Shown: positions 46,177 through 55,627 of the stretch, piece by piece
How positions within the stretch are numbered: position 1 is the first letter of the stretch
How the letters are laid out: every line of letters starts with the position of its first letter
Made by a program: the position numbers and the translations under genes
NCBI GenBank assembly: GCA_965203255.1
Contig: OZ241882.1
Span: 1,736,001-1,800,000, forward strand
Origin: JAPOUP01 sp965203255
GTDB taxonomy: Bacteria > Pseudomonadota > Alphaproteobacteria > Rhodobacterales > Rhodobacteraceae
Direction: 5' to 3'
Length of the DNA stretch: 64,000 bases
The notes under the pieces: generated by a model
What the model was told of the DNA's origin: nothing
Seen by the model: the letters and a program-made list of their open reading frames with translations, nothing else
Database searches by the model: none

Positions 46177-46280
46177 TCGTTCGCACAGCAATATTGAATC
46201 ACTTTGAGTGGGTGATACAAACTCTTGGAAGCGAATGGAACAGAAGCGCGGCTCGAGCAACCGCGGAAACGGGTCATCGA

Positions 46281-46921
46281 ATGCAGCTAATTTGCTCGCA
46301 ATGCGAGGTGATTTACGAAACCAATGATGCCGTGTTTCCGAAGCACGGACGCCAGGTGCGGTGCACAAATTGCGGCCACACCTGGCACCAGATGCCTAAG
46401 AAACTGGAATCCACCGAGACAACCGACCAGCAAACCAAGTCAGAGCGCTCTACGGAAGTCGCGAATCCACAATTGACGCAAACCGGTCCAAGTCCTGAAG
46501 TTCTAAAGGTGCTCAGGGAAGAAGCTGATCGGGAAACCAGAGCAAGGAAAGAAGAAGCCAGGGCCACGTCAGACAATTCTGGTTCAGATGGTCAGCGAGT
46601 TGAACTCGATCCCGGGACATTGACCCCAGCACTTCAAAAAGGCGAAGCCAGCACATCGCAGCACGGTGGGTCGGTTAGGGCCACGGCACTCCCCAAGACC
46701 AAACGTCGTGGAGATTGCTGATTTCGTGCCTAGTGATCCTGGCGGCATTGATGACCGTGCTCGTCTATTCCCACGCTCCACAGATCGCAGATGCGATACC
46801 GCAAGCCGAACCCCATCTGATCACCTTTGTTGAAAGTGCCAACAAACTGCGCACGCTGATCAATGATCTGATAGAAGCAATAGTCAATTCGGGGACTCAT
46901 ATCCCGGCAGCGACACCATGA
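46281..46921 (+). pseudogene. MJ0042-type zinc-ribbon membrane protein, frameshifted
   Basis: ATG at 46281. An N-terminal zinc ribbon is CSQCEVIYETND...RCTNCGHTWHQ (two CxxC knuckles), followed by a long polar linker rich in Glu/Thr/Ser. The frame stops at 46721 after TKRRGDC. The next frame continues at once with WRLLISCLVILAALMTVLVY, a membrane segment, and a C-terminal helix with AEPHLITFVESANKLRTLIN ending at 46921. Related proteins have zinc ribbon, linker, one membrane segment and a similar tail in one frame. A frameshift near 46700-46712 therefore separates the halves here. It is divergent from the ftsE fragment. Confidence 0.7.
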
Positions 46922-47541
46922 GGGCATTGGTCCAAGCGTCAATGTTCGTCAATCCTCCAACACTGGTAAGTCAGCGGACAACAACAAATCTGTTGAGACG
47001 TAGCTGAAGCACATTCGCGCGGAAGCCAGACGCTTGGATATGCAATCCCCGCTGATCCCCGCTTGGCCGAATGATTATACTGCATTCATCGTTACAGCTG
47101 AGAGAGTCCTTTACGCTAAAGCGTTCCCTTTTCGGCGGCCAACAGTTAGCCTAACAACGGAACGGCCAGTCGGACCTTGACGACTTGGTCCTGGAGGGAA
47201 GGCCTGCCGGGGTAACGATGGCGATCAAAGGGAGGGCGGTCCCTATATGCCGAATCAAGAACCCTAAATCCTCAACTCACACCATGCTGGAGCAACACGG
47301 GAGATGGCGGCCTGAGCGCTCTATGGCAGGATATGGGGAAAGGGGGTTTCGAATCGTGGACAGGCTCGGGCTTTCAGGGCAGGCTGGAGACCCCTCCGCA
47401 TGACCATGTGGATACACGTCATAACGCGACTTAGGATAGACAGTCTCGAGCACTTCGTCCACGAATCCGATTGCGGCATACCTCCTGACTTCGTTGGACA
47501 GAATGATATTTTCAAGCCAGTTGAGCGCCATGCTGAACTTC
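46922..47541. other. Geneless stretch before IS30 copy 3
   Basis: I find no gene or RNA. A minus-strand frame near 47400-47530 (YAAIGFVDEVLETVYPKSRY) looks protein-like but is short and interrupted by IS30 copy 3 at its start; it may be the end of a gene cut by that insertion. Confidence 0.4.
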
Positions 47542-47545
47542 CGGG

Positions 47546-48873
47546 CCCCATTCCACCCTGAAGTGCAACACCAGTGGCGGTGTTGACCGGTTTTCCTGCC
47601 GCATGATGTTGCGTATCGGCCAGGAAGCGGCGACAGTCCCTTTGTTGAAGAGAAGGAGACTGCCATGCCCGAGGGCTACCGCCACCTGACCCATGAAGAG
47701 AGATGCCAGATCGGCGCGCTGAAGGAAAGCGGGCTGTCCGACGGGGCCATCGCGGCCCGTCTGGGCCGTGACCGGACGACGGTCTGGCGGGAGCTGCGCC
47801 GTAACGCCGGCGGCGGGGGGTACAGCCCCGGGCGAGGCGCAGGGGAGGGCGGAGGCCCGCCGCGGCGCGGCTTCCTCGAACCCGAGGAAGATGACGCCGG
47901 ACCGGTGGGCGCGCGTCGAGGGGCTTCTGGCGGAGGGCTGGAGCCCGGAGCAGGTCGCGGGACGGCTGCGTCTGGAGGGTGGCTGGACGGTGGGCCGCCA
48001 GTGGACATCCGAACACGTCAGGGCCGACCGGAAGGCGGGCGGCGGGCTGTTCCTGCTGCTGCGGCGCCGCGGCAGAAAGCCGAACTGGCGAGGCGGCAGG
48101 CACTCGGGCCGTGGCCACATCCCGGGCCGGGTGGACATCTCCGAGAGGCCGGAGGAGGCGGAGAGGAAGGAGCGTGTGGGCGACTGGGAGGCGGACACGA
48201 TCATCGGGAAAGGCCACAGCGGGGCGGTGGTCTCCCTTGTGGACAGGGCCTCGAAATACACGTGTTTACAGAGGGTTGACCGGAGAACCTCGGCCGCGGT
48301 CTCCGCCGCGATGGTGGATCTCCTCCGGCCGTCCGCCGCGCCCGTCCACACGATCACGGCGGACAACGGCAGGGAGTTCGCGGGCCACGCCGGCGTGGCG
48401 GCGGAGCTCGGGGCCGGGTTCCACTTCGCCACCCCCTACCATTCCTGGGAGCGTGGCCTGAACGAGCACACCAACGGGCTGGTGCGGCAGTACCTGCCGA
48501 AGGGGACGGACCTCCGCGCGGTCAGCGACGCGGAGGTGAGGGCGGTGCAGGACCGCCTGAACGCGCGTCCGCGCCGGGCGCTGGGCTACCGGACGCCCGC
48601 CGAGGTGTTCCATGAGGCCCGCCCTCCCTGACGCCGCGCGACCGCCTCCCACCGGCGCGGGCCGGGCGCCGGACGGACGCGACCCGCCCAGGCGGAGGCG
48701 TTGCGCCGCCCGGAAAGTCCGGATAAATTCCATACAGACGGGACCACAGCCGTCCCGGGGCCGGATCCGCGGCGCCCGGGGGCCGCAGACCACGCCTTCC
48801 GGCCATTCCCTACGCTCGGGCTACGCCCCCGCTGCGGGAATGGCCGGTGTTGCGCTTCGGAGTGGAAGTGGGG
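47546..48873 (+). mobile_element. IS30-family insertion sequence, copy 3 (1328 bp, defective)
   Basis: The same terminal repeats as copies 1 and 2. A perfect 4-bp target duplication CGGG flanks it (47542-47545 and 48874-48877). It is about 60 bp shorter because the left arm of the first 3'-tail inverted repeat is deleted (near 48655-48665). Its transposase is frameshifted, so it can only move with a transposase supplied by copies 1 or 2. Confidence 0.92.
47665..48631 (+). pseudogene. IS30-family transposase, frameshifted (copy 3)
   Basis: The ATG at 47665 and N-terminus (MPEGYRHLTHEERC, RLGRDRTTVWRELRRNAGG) match the other copies. One extra C in the run at about 47826-47829 (TACAGCCCCGGGCGAGG against TACAGCCCGGGCGAGG in copy 2) shifts the frame after residue 55. 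The rest continues in the next frame from GEAQGRAEARRG to the normal end at 48631 with catalytic motifs intact. Copies 1 and 2 read through, so this is a mutation and not programmed frameshifting. Confidence 0.9.
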
Positions 48874-49173
48874 CGGGGAAAAACCGGATGCCCCCATCTG
48901 CGGTACGGGCAAAGCCACGGTCATCGTTCAGGGTGCGCCCAAGGATGGCAAGGGTGCTTTCCTCGACCAGTTGAGGGCGCGTTTCGTGGTGGAACGCGCC
49001 GGGCCAGTCGCACGTCGTCACCTTCTCCAGCCATGACCTTCTGTCCAACCTCGTATGTTCAGAGAATCGGAATTGAACCGGGGATCTGGCGCTGGTGTTA
49101 CACTAAAGTGTGGAACGGGAGTGATCATTAACCGTAATGGCATGGACTGCTGCCGATCGCTGATCTGCCGACG

Positions 49174-51750
49174 TCAGAACCGTTCCAGCAATCTCCGAAG
49201 GTAATCCAGTTCTACCTCCGGTCGGGTGCGGTCGCTCGACCTGCGGCGAATCTCGTCCATCAGTTCGTGAGCGCGGCGGTAGACACTCTCATTCTGAAGA
49301 AGTCGGTCATCTGTGCCCGGCTGACCACTGGCACCCGGCTCACGGCCTAGGGGATCAAGCGGGCGTCTCGCCATTTGATTGCCAAATTCCCCCCCCTGCT
49401 GGCCAGACTGACCGGGCTGTCCCATCTGCTGCTGCGCCATCGCCTCGCCTAGATTTCGCATCCCTTCACGTAGTGCTTCGATCGCCTCCGCCTGGGAATC
49501 GAGAGCCCCTGAAAGATCGTTCTCCGCCAGCGCCTCCCCCGCATCGTCCATCGCGTCTCCCGCGCGGTCGAGCGCCTCTCTGGCCGCGTCACCCTCGGTC
49601 GTACCCGCACCTGGGAGACTCTGCCTCTGTCGCTGCAGTTCCTGCATCAACGCCCACTGCCGTTCAGCAAGCTGTTCCGGACCCGTGCCGGGTCCGGCTC
49701 CTTGTCCGGGCTCCTGTTGGTCAAGTCCGTTTCCGGGTCGCTGTTGGCCCTGGCCAAACAAGCCCCCGTCGCCCTGCTGGCCGGGGGTCTGGCCCGGATC
49801 ATCCTGCCAACCGTAGTTCTCCTGCAGTTCGCCGAAGGTATCGTCGCTCAACTCCTGCTGTCGGCGCAGGGTTTGGCCAAGCCCCTCCATCGCCTGCTGG
49901 CCGGGCTGCTGGCCTTGGGCGACCTGAAGATTCTCCATCATTTGTGCGAGAAGATCGAGCAGCTGCTGCGCTTCATCCATTCGACCCTGCTCCATAAGAT
50001 CCTGAAGACGATCCATCAGTTCCTGAAGTTGGTTGCCCGTGATCTCCTGGGTGTTCTGCTGGCTCTGAGCCTGCTGCTGACCATCCTGTCCCTGCTCGGC
50101 AAGCCGGCGGATGAATTCCTGCATCGCTTCCCGCAGTTCCTGCATCAAAGCCGCGATCTCCTCCTGTGTGGCGCCATTGCGAATGGCTTCCTGCAGTCGT
50201 TCCTGCGCCTCGCGCAGACGTTCACGAACGTCCGAGAGATTCCCGTCCTCGATCATCAGGGCGACTTCCCAAAGTGCCGCGGCGACTTCGTCGCGTCGCT
50301 CTTCGGTCAGTTCATCAGGGAGTTGCCGTTCAAGTTGCCGCAATGCATACCGCAACCTGAGGTATGCCGCCTCCGAACTGAAATGGCCTTCCGGCCTATG
50401 GCTGACGGCGCGCAGCACCTGTGCCACACGGCTGCTGTTGCTACGGTTCCATAGCAGGTCCCTGCGTTGCTCGATGACCGCAGCGGCCAGTGGATCGAAG
50501 AACCGCCGCCCAGGCAGAATTGCGGTGCTTGGGACCGCAACACCTTCCTGCCCAAGTGCATCCAACGCAAACAGTTCGATCTTCACAGGGAGCATCGCCC
50601 AAGGATGCTGACTGAGATTCTCGATCAATGTCTCAGTGAATTCCGTCCGATCACCGGAAATCTTAATGGGAAGATCCAGCCCGATCGGCTCCCGCGGCTC
50701 GGGATTTGCCGACAACCCATGCCGACGGTCGACCGCCGCAAGATCCAGCGTAATCGCTGCATGTCCGCCAACCACGCCATAGTCGTCTTTGGCCAGAAAT
50801 GTCTGCCGCATCTCACCCATCAAACCGCGCGCAGGCTCACCAAGAGTCTGGATCGAGGGCGGTTCGTCGTCCACAATTGCGAACGTCCACTCGGAGCCAC
50901 CGGGTCCTTCGACCGCAAGCGTTCCGCTCTGTGTGACCTTGAATCTCTGCACCTGGTCAACGGTGCCAGTCGGATTTTCCGACCGACCGGAAACGGTCTC
51001 AACGACGGACAGTGCCCCGACCTCTCCATACAGCCTGAATGTGACCTGGCTGGACTCCGGCACCGCAATGCTTGGCTGAGTTATGTCATTCAGATAGATC
51101 GGCGGTTTGCCGGTATATCCGGGCGGTTCAACCCACCCCTCCCACGAAGGACCTGTCGCCAGATATCCATCCCCGCCCGGCGCGATTTCGGTCACGGAAG
51201 TGACCTTCAGCACAGAACCGAACAGCGCAGCGATAGTGAAGAACAGTACAGCCACGTAACGAAGGGCAAATGGATCGCGATCCGAAATCCGCAGGTTGGG
51301 CCCAACCGCCCGCACATGGCGGGCGGTGGCCACCATTCGCGCCACATGTTCGCTCCATACGGCTTCGGCAGCCTGATCTCCCGCCCCGATCGCCATCGTG
51401 TCTTCAAGCGCCGCGATCGGACGTCCCGGAAGCGTTCGATCCAGACGCTCCTTGGCTTCCCTCTTGGTTGGCAGGCGAAAGACCCGGGCACCCCAGCCAA
51501 TCGTACCAACCACCGCCATGACAAGTAGGACGGCAATGGCCCAGGCGACCTCAAGAGGCACACTGTCCTGCAACCCCAACATCAAGGCAGCGGCCCCCAT
51601 GAGGAGGCATGACCAAAATGGCCAGAAGGAACGTGTCAGACGTTCGGCGAGCAATCCAGCCCAGGTCAGCCACAGCGCAATGCGCAGCCTTCCCAAGCGG
51701 TCATGCCGCAGTTGAATCGGGTCCGTCATAGGTCGGTGCCATCCGTTCAC
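49174..51750 (-). CDS. TIGR02302 / DUF4175 family membrane protein
   Basis: About 858 residues from a GTG at 51750; an in-frame ATG at 51729 (MTDPIQLRHDRLGRLRIALW) is equally plausible. Three membrane segments lie near the N-terminus (around residues 25-85 and 165-185). The middle is a large beta-rich periplasmic-type region. The C-terminal third is a long Gln-rich helical region (AQQLLDLLAQMMENLQVAQG and similar), likely coiled coil. The end is ELDYLRRLLERF. In Rhodobacterales this gene directly follows lysA, as here. The function is unestablished; an envelope role is inferred from the topology. Confidence 0.85.
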   Translation of the reverse strand: MNGWHRPMTDPIQLRHDRLGRLRIALWLTWAGLLAERLTRSFWPFWSCLLMGAAALMLGLQDSVPLEVAWAIAVLLVMAVVGTIGWGARVFRLPTKREAKERLDRTLPGRPIAALEDTMAIGAGDQAAEAVWSEHVARMVATARHVRAVGPNLRISDRDPFALRYVAVLFFTIAALFGSVLKVTSVTEIAPGGDGYLATGPSWEGWVEPPGYTGKPPIYLNDITQPSIAVPESSQVTFRLYGEVGALSVVETVSGRSENPTGTVDQVQRFKVTQSGTLAVEGPGGSEWTFAIVDDEPPSIQTLGEPARGLMGEMRQTFLAKDDYGVVGGHAAITLDLAAVDRRHGLSANPEPREPIGLDLPIKISGDRTEFTETLIENLSQHPWAMLPVKIELFALDALGQEGVAVPSTAILPGRRFFDPLAAAVIEQRRDLLWNRSNSSRVAQVLRAVSHRPEGHFSSEAAYLRLRYALRQLERQLPDELTEERRDEVAAALWEVALMIEDGNLSDVRERLREAQERLQEAIRNGATQEEIAALMQELREAMQEFIRRLAEQGQDGQQQAQSQQNTQEITGNQLQELMDRLQDLMEQGRMDEAQQLLDLLAQMMENLQVAQGQQPGQQAMEGLGQTLRRQQELSDDTFGELQENYGWQDDPGQTPGQQGDGGLFGQGQQRPGNGLDQQEPGQGAGPGTGPEQLAERQWALMQELQRQRQSLPGAGTTEGDAAREALDRAGDAMDDAGEALAENDLSGALDSQAEAIEALREGMRNLGEAMAQQQMGQPGQSGQQGGEFGNQMARRPLDPLGREPGASGQPGTDDRLLQNESVYRRAHELMDEIRRRSSDRTRPEVELDYLRRLLERF

Positions 51751-51765
51751 ACGCGGGACAGCGCA

Positions 51766-53031
51766 TCAGAGCCATTCGGGTATTATATCGCGACCCAGGA
51801 TTTCGTCAAATGTCGGTCGAGCGCGGATGACAGCAAATCGATCTCCATGGACCAGAACTTCCGGTACGAGAGGACGCGTATTGTATTCGCTTGCCATCAC
51901 CGCGCCGTAGGCCCCGGCACTTCGAAAGGCGAGCAGTTCATTTGGCTCAAGCGGCGGCATCAGCCGCTGCTTTGCGAACGTATCTCCGGACTCGCAGACC
52001 GGTCCAACTATATCGGACGGCTCCTCCAGTGCGTCCGGCGTGGGTTCCTTCACCGGGACGACTTCGTGATAGCTGGAATAAAGAGCTGGCCGAACCAGAT
52101 CATTCATCGCACTGTCGAGGATCAGGAATTTCCGGTCCATGCCGGACTTGATATAGAGCAGTCGACTTACGAGAATTCCGGCATTACCGGCAATCATCCG
52201 CCCGGGTTCGATCTCGATCTCGCATCCCAGATGCCCAACAGTTCTTTTGACCAGTGCGCAGAACTCCACTGGAAGTGGTAGCGCCTCATCTGAACGGCGG
52301 TAGGGGATCCCCAGTCCACCTCCAAGATCCAGCCGACTGATGTCATGTCCTTCGGAGCGGAGCTGTCCGGTGAGGTCAGCAACCAGCCTGAACGCCTGCC
52401 TGTAGGGTGCGAGATCGGTCAGTTGACTTCCAATGTGCACATCCAGTCCGACGACCTCAATTCCCGGCAAGGAAGCAGCCAACTTATATGCCTCAGACGC
52501 CCGGCTAGCCGGAATTCCGAACTTGTCCTCCGCCCTTCCAGTTGATATCTTGTCGTGCGTCCCGGCATCGACATCAGGGTTAATCCTGAACGCGACGGGC
52601 ACAATAACGCCCATCGAAGCTGCCACCTGCGACAGCAGTTCCATCTCTGGTTCTGACTCAAGATTGATCTGTCGGATTCCGCCTTCAAGAACCTGCACGA
52701 GTTCGGCCCGGGTCTTTCCCACTCCTGAAAAAACGATCCGGTCGCCTTGCACTCCAACGGCGCGTGCGCGCAGGTATTCGCCTCCAGAAACAACGTCCAT
52801 TCCGGCTCCCAGATCAGCCAGTATCTTTAGTACCGCCTGATTGGAATTCGCCTTCATCGCATAACACACAAGGTGGTCGATACCGCTGAGTCCTTCGTCA
52901 AACAGCCTGAAATGGCGAACCAGCGTTGCGGTGGAATAGAGATAGAACGGAGTACCGACCGAAGCAGCCACTTCGTCGACAGGCACGTCTTCCGCATGCA
53001 GCACGCCGTCGCGATAGTTGAAGTGGTCCAT
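51766..53031 (-). CDS. lysA: Diaminopimelate decarboxylase
   Basis: 421 residues from the ATG at 53031 (MDHFNYRDGVLHAEDVPV). The frame is open to 53187 upstream, but that part has no family similarity. The PLP-binding Lys is in CYAMKANSNQAVLKIL. Further motifs are HIGSQLTDLAPY, RLDLGGGLGIPYR, EIEPGRMIAGNAG and GPVCESGDTFAK (catalytic Cys from the partner subunit). It makes L-lysine from meso-diaminopimelate in the last step of lysine synthesis. The TIGR02302 gene follows within about 15-36 bases. Confidence 0.95.
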   Translation of the reverse strand: MDHFNYRDGVLHAEDVPVDEVAASVGTPFYLYSTATLVRHFRLFDEGLSGIDHLVCYAMKANSNQAVLKILADLGAGMDVVSGGEYLRARAVGVQGDRIVFSGVGKTRAELVQVLEGGIRQINLESEPEMELLSQVAASMGVIVPVAFRINPDVDAGTHDKISTGRAEDKFGIPASRASEAYKLAASLPGIEVVGLDVHIGSQLTDLAPYRQAFRLVADLTGQLRSEGHDISRLDLGGGLGIPYRRSDEALPLPVEFCALVKRTVGHLGCEIEIEPGRMIAGNAGILVSRLLYIKSGMDRKFLILDSAMNDLVRPALYSSYHEVVPVKEPTPDALEEPSDIVGPVCESGDTFAKQRLMPPLEPNELLAFRSAGAYGAVMASEYNTRPLVPEVLVHGDRFAVIRARPTFDEILGRDIIPEWL

Positions 53032-53263
53032 GCCGGAGCCCTGCCCGCCTGTTCCAGCCGCTCTTAACAAGACAGGTCCGGAACGCAAGGACATAGCCTG
53101 GGACGCCGGGCTGTCGTGGACCACGAGTACTTTTCGATGGGCTATAACGAGGGGACGATTGACAAAATTGTCAAACAGCCGCGCCATTCAGTCCGTCTTA
53201 CGTGGACCTCCAACCAACCCTTCAGGTCGTGGGTGCGCTCTGTTCCAGCTTCAACCGTCGCTA

Positions 53264-53404
53264 GGGTGTAGCCCAGATTGTTGGCATGAATCGCTCGGAT
53301 GTCCATTTGAGCCTTGATTTCCTGGCATAGGAACTCCTTTCGGTCGGTTTTCGCCCGTGAAAACCGACCGAAAGCATAGATTCCCAATAATCTGGGATAC
53401 ACCC
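53264..53404. mobile_element. Miniature inverted-repeat element (141 bp) between lysA and hslU
   Basis: 21-bp terminal repeats at 53264-53284 and 53384-53404 (GGGTGTAGCCCAGATT... against GGGTGTATCCCAGATT...) differ at two positions. Near-identical 9-bp flanks CCGTCGCTA (53255-53263) and CCGTCGCCA (53405-53413) look like an ageing target duplication. The ends belong to the same family as the elements at 7938-8146 and 56151-56260. It carries a strong internal hairpin. Confidence 0.82.
53337..53374 (-). terminator. 16-bp perfect hairpin inside the miniature element, downstream of hslU
   Basis: CTTTCGGTCGGTTTTC, loop GCCCGT, then the exact complement. It lies about 80 bases past the hslU stop on the transcribed strand. 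The AT part of the stem (TTTTC/GAAAA) gives a short T stretch only inside the stem. It may act as a terminator or mRNA-end stabiliser for hslVU brought in by the element. Confidence 0.55.
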
Positions 53405-53453
53405 CCGTCGCCAGGTATTGTCTGAACCTGATCTCACCCAACAATTGGACGGT

Positions 53454-54761
53454 CTAGAGCACATAGCGGCTGACGTCCGTCGACCGAGCAAGCTCTCCGA
53501 GGTTCGACTCAACAAAGTCACCATCCACAACCACCTTGTCGCCAGCCCGCTCCGGCGCATCGAACGAAAGCTCCTCAAACACCCGTTCCATGACGGTGTA
53601 AAGCCGGCGAGCACCTATGTTCTCGACACTTTGGTTAACTTCGGCAGCGATTTTCGCAAGTGCTGCAATGCCATTTTCCGTAAAGGAAAGCTTGACTCCC
53701 TCGGTTTCCATCAACGCGGAATACTGCAGGGTCAGCGCGTTATCCGTCTCCGTCAGAATACGTATGAAGTCCTGCTCCGTCAGCGCTCTCAGTTCCACCC
53801 GAATCGGAAGGCGTCCCTGAAGCTCGGGGAGAAGATCGGACGGTTTGGCGATATGGAATGCACCCGACGCGATGAAGAGAACATGGTCCGTCTTCACCGA
53901 TCCGTGCTTCGTCGAAACCGTGGTTCCCTCAATGAGTGGAAGGAGGTCACGCTGCACGCCTTCCCGGCTGACTTCGCCTCCACGCTGATCCTGCCGGGCG
54001 CAGACCTTGTCGATCTCGTCGAGGAATACGATCCCGTTCTGCTCTGCGGCCTCCAGAGCCTGCAGGGTAACCGACTCATCGTCGAGGAGCTTGTCCGCTT
54101 CCTCGCTGACCAGAATGTCATAACTGTCCTCTACCGTCATTGTCCGCGATACTGTCCGCATGCCGAATACCTTTCCAAACATATCCGACAGGTTCAGCAT
54201 GCCAACGCTCGCGCCAGGCTGGCCAGGGATCTCCATCATTGGCATCGGATTGGAATTGTCCATTACATCGAGTTCGATCACCTCATCGTCGAGATCCCCG
54301 TTGTGAAGCCTTTCCCGGAACTTCTCGCGCGTACCAGGCCGGGCGCCCTCTCCCGCGATCGCATCGATTACACGGTCCTCAGCGGCGGTCCGGGCGGCGG
54401 CCTGAACTTCCTCGCGCATCCGTTCGCGGGTCATCGCCATCGATACATCGACCAGATCGCGCATGATCTGCTCGACGTCGCGCCCGACATAGCCCACTTC
54501 GGTGAACTTGGTGGCCTCGACCTTCAGGAACGGAGCCTTGGCAAGGCGCGCAAGCCGACGGCTGATTTCTGTCTTGCCAACACCGGTTGGGCCGATCATC
54601 AGGATGTTCTTCGGAAAGACCTCATCCCGAAGTGGATCCGGCAGCTGTTTGCGCCTCCAGCGGTTGCGGAGCGCCACGGCCACGGCGCGCTTGGCGTCCC
54701 TCTGACCGATTATGAACCGGTCCAGTTCACCTACGATCTCGCGGGGTGTCAGTGTGGTCAA
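53454..54761 (-). CDS. hslU: ATP-dependent protease ATPase subunit HslU
   Basis: 435 residues, full length. AAA+ motifs: Walker A IGPTGVGKTEISRRLA, Walker B GIVFLDEIDKVCA, sensor region HVLFIASGAFHIAKPSDLLP. The pore motif GYVGRDVEQ is present, and the C-terminal end DVSRYVL inserts into HslV. HslU unfolds substrates for the HslV peptidase in the cytoplasm. It overlaps hslV by 4 bases (ATGA), giving coupled synthesis. Confidence 0.97.
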   Translation of the reverse strand: MTTLTPREIVGELDRFIIGQRDAKRAVAVALRNRWRRKQLPDPLRDEVFPKNILMIGPTGVGKTEISRRLARLAKAPFLKVEATKFTEVGYVGRDVEQIMRDLVDVSMAMTRERMREEVQAAARTAAEDRVIDAIAGEGARPGTREKFRERLHNGDLDDEVIELDVMDNSNPMPMMEIPGQPGASVGMLNLSDMFGKVFGMRTVSRTMTVEDSYDILVSEEADKLLDDESVTLQALEAAEQNGIVFLDEIDKVCARQDQRGGEVSREGVQRDLLPLIEGTTVSTKHGSVKTDHVLFIASGAFHIAKPSDLLPELQGRLPIRVELRALTEQDFIRILTETDNALTLQYSALMETEGVKLSFTENGIAALAKIAAEVNQSVENIGARRLYTVMERVFEELSFDAPERAGDKVVVDGDFVESNLGELARSTDVSRYVL

Positions 54762-55315
54762 CTGCTGATCCTCTCCACCGAAAGCTTTCCGTTTGTATAG
54801 ACGCAGATGTCAGCAGCGATTTCCATCGCCCTGCGGGCGATCTCCTCGGCGCTGCAATCGCTGTCCATCAGCGCCCGTGCCGCCGCAAGGGCGTAGTTTC
54901 CACCGGAACCGATTGCGGTCACGTCGTGTTCGGGCTCCAGTACATCTCCTGCGCCCGTAATGACATAAAGCCTGCTGCCGTCACTGACGATAAGCATCGC
55001 CTCAAGCTTCTGCAGAAACTTGTCGGTTCTCCAGTCCTTCGCCAGTTCGACCGCCGCACGCTGAAGCTGTCCCGGAGTCGCTTCAAGCTTGGCTTCCAGT
55101 CGCTCCATGAGGGTGAATGCGTCTGCGGTGGAACCGGCGAACCCGACCAGCACTTCCAGACCACCGGGCGACAGCCGACGCACCTTGCGCGCCGTTCCCT
55201 TTATAACGGTCTGGCCCAAACTGACCTGTCCATCTCCGGCAATCACGACCTCACCGCCCTTCTTCACACCAATGACGGTGGTGCCGTGCCAGCCTGGAAA
55301 AGCGTCGTCCGCCAT
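54758..55315 (-). CDS. hslV: ATP-dependent protease peptidase subunit HslV
   Basis: 185 residues from the ATG at 55315, which has AAGGAGG 6 bases upstream. After MADDAFPGWHG comes TTVIGVKKGGEVVIAGDGQV, where the first Thr is the expected N-terminal nucleophile after processing. Later conserved blocks are FAGSTADAFTLMERLEAKLE and AIGSGGNYALAAARAL. It is the proteasome-like peptidase of the HslUV complex. The frame opens further upstream (to 55426) without similarity. Confidence 0.97.
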   Translation of the reverse strand: MADDAFPGWHGTTVIGVKKGGEVVIAGDGQVSLGQTVIKGTARKVRRLSPGGLEVLVGFAGSTADAFTLMERLEAKLEATPGQLQRAAVELAKDWRTDKFLQKLEAMLIVSDGSRLYVITGAGDVLEPEHDVTAIGSGGNYALAAARALMDSDCSAEEIARRAMEIAADICVYTNGKLSVERISS

Positions 55316-55431
55316 TCCGTCCTCCTTCGCATTCGCGCCTATATGGACATCGACTTTGCAAGTGGCAACCCACCTTTGCCCTGTTCTCCTTGCCGAAAGA
55401 CATGACAGGTTCCCATTGCCGACCATGACTA

Positions 55432-55454
55432 TGCACTTCGGAACGGAAGTGGGG
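55432..55454 (+). repeat. Solitary IS30 right-end remnant
   Basis: TGCACTTCGGAACGGAAGTG followed by GGG matches the IS30 right terminal repeat (TGCACTTCGGAGTGGAAGTG) at all but two positions. No other IS30 sequence adjoins it. It is the trace of an excised, deleted or one-ended event next to hslV. Confidence 0.7.
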
Positions 55455-55456
55455 TC

Positions 55457-55627
55457 ATGGGTTCCTCACTGGTGTGGCCCAGCCTGGTTCCCTGTCGCGA
55501 TTCGAACTTGCCGGTCCACGCACTTCCCGCCTATGCAAAATCTGCCAAGGCTGACCTGAGCGCATCCGAGCGCCGCGCCACAGCGGACATCGTCGCAGCG
55601 ATCAAGCTGGCCGAAAAGAAGAAATGA
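55457..55627 (+). pseudogene. Unidentified gene remnant (C-terminal 56 codons)
   Basis: An open frame begins directly at the solitary IS30 end and stops at 55627. Its last 27 residues, AKADLSASERRATADIVAAI then KLAEKKK, look like a genuine helical, charged C-terminus. I do not recognise the family. It may be the tail of a gene whose 5' part was removed by an IS30 event. Confidence 0.3.

Noticed and set aside
47665..48631. Programmed frameshifting in IS30 copy 3
   Set aside because: Copies 1 and 2 encode the transposase in one frame; copy 3 simply has one extra C.
49040..49100. tRNA-like TTGAACC stretch
   Set aside because: No complementary arms could be built into a cloverleaf; no tRNA or rRNA gene was found in the window.
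53418..54800. 460-codon frame opposite hslU
   Set aside because: Shadow of hslU, whose motifs and coupling with hslV are unambiguous.
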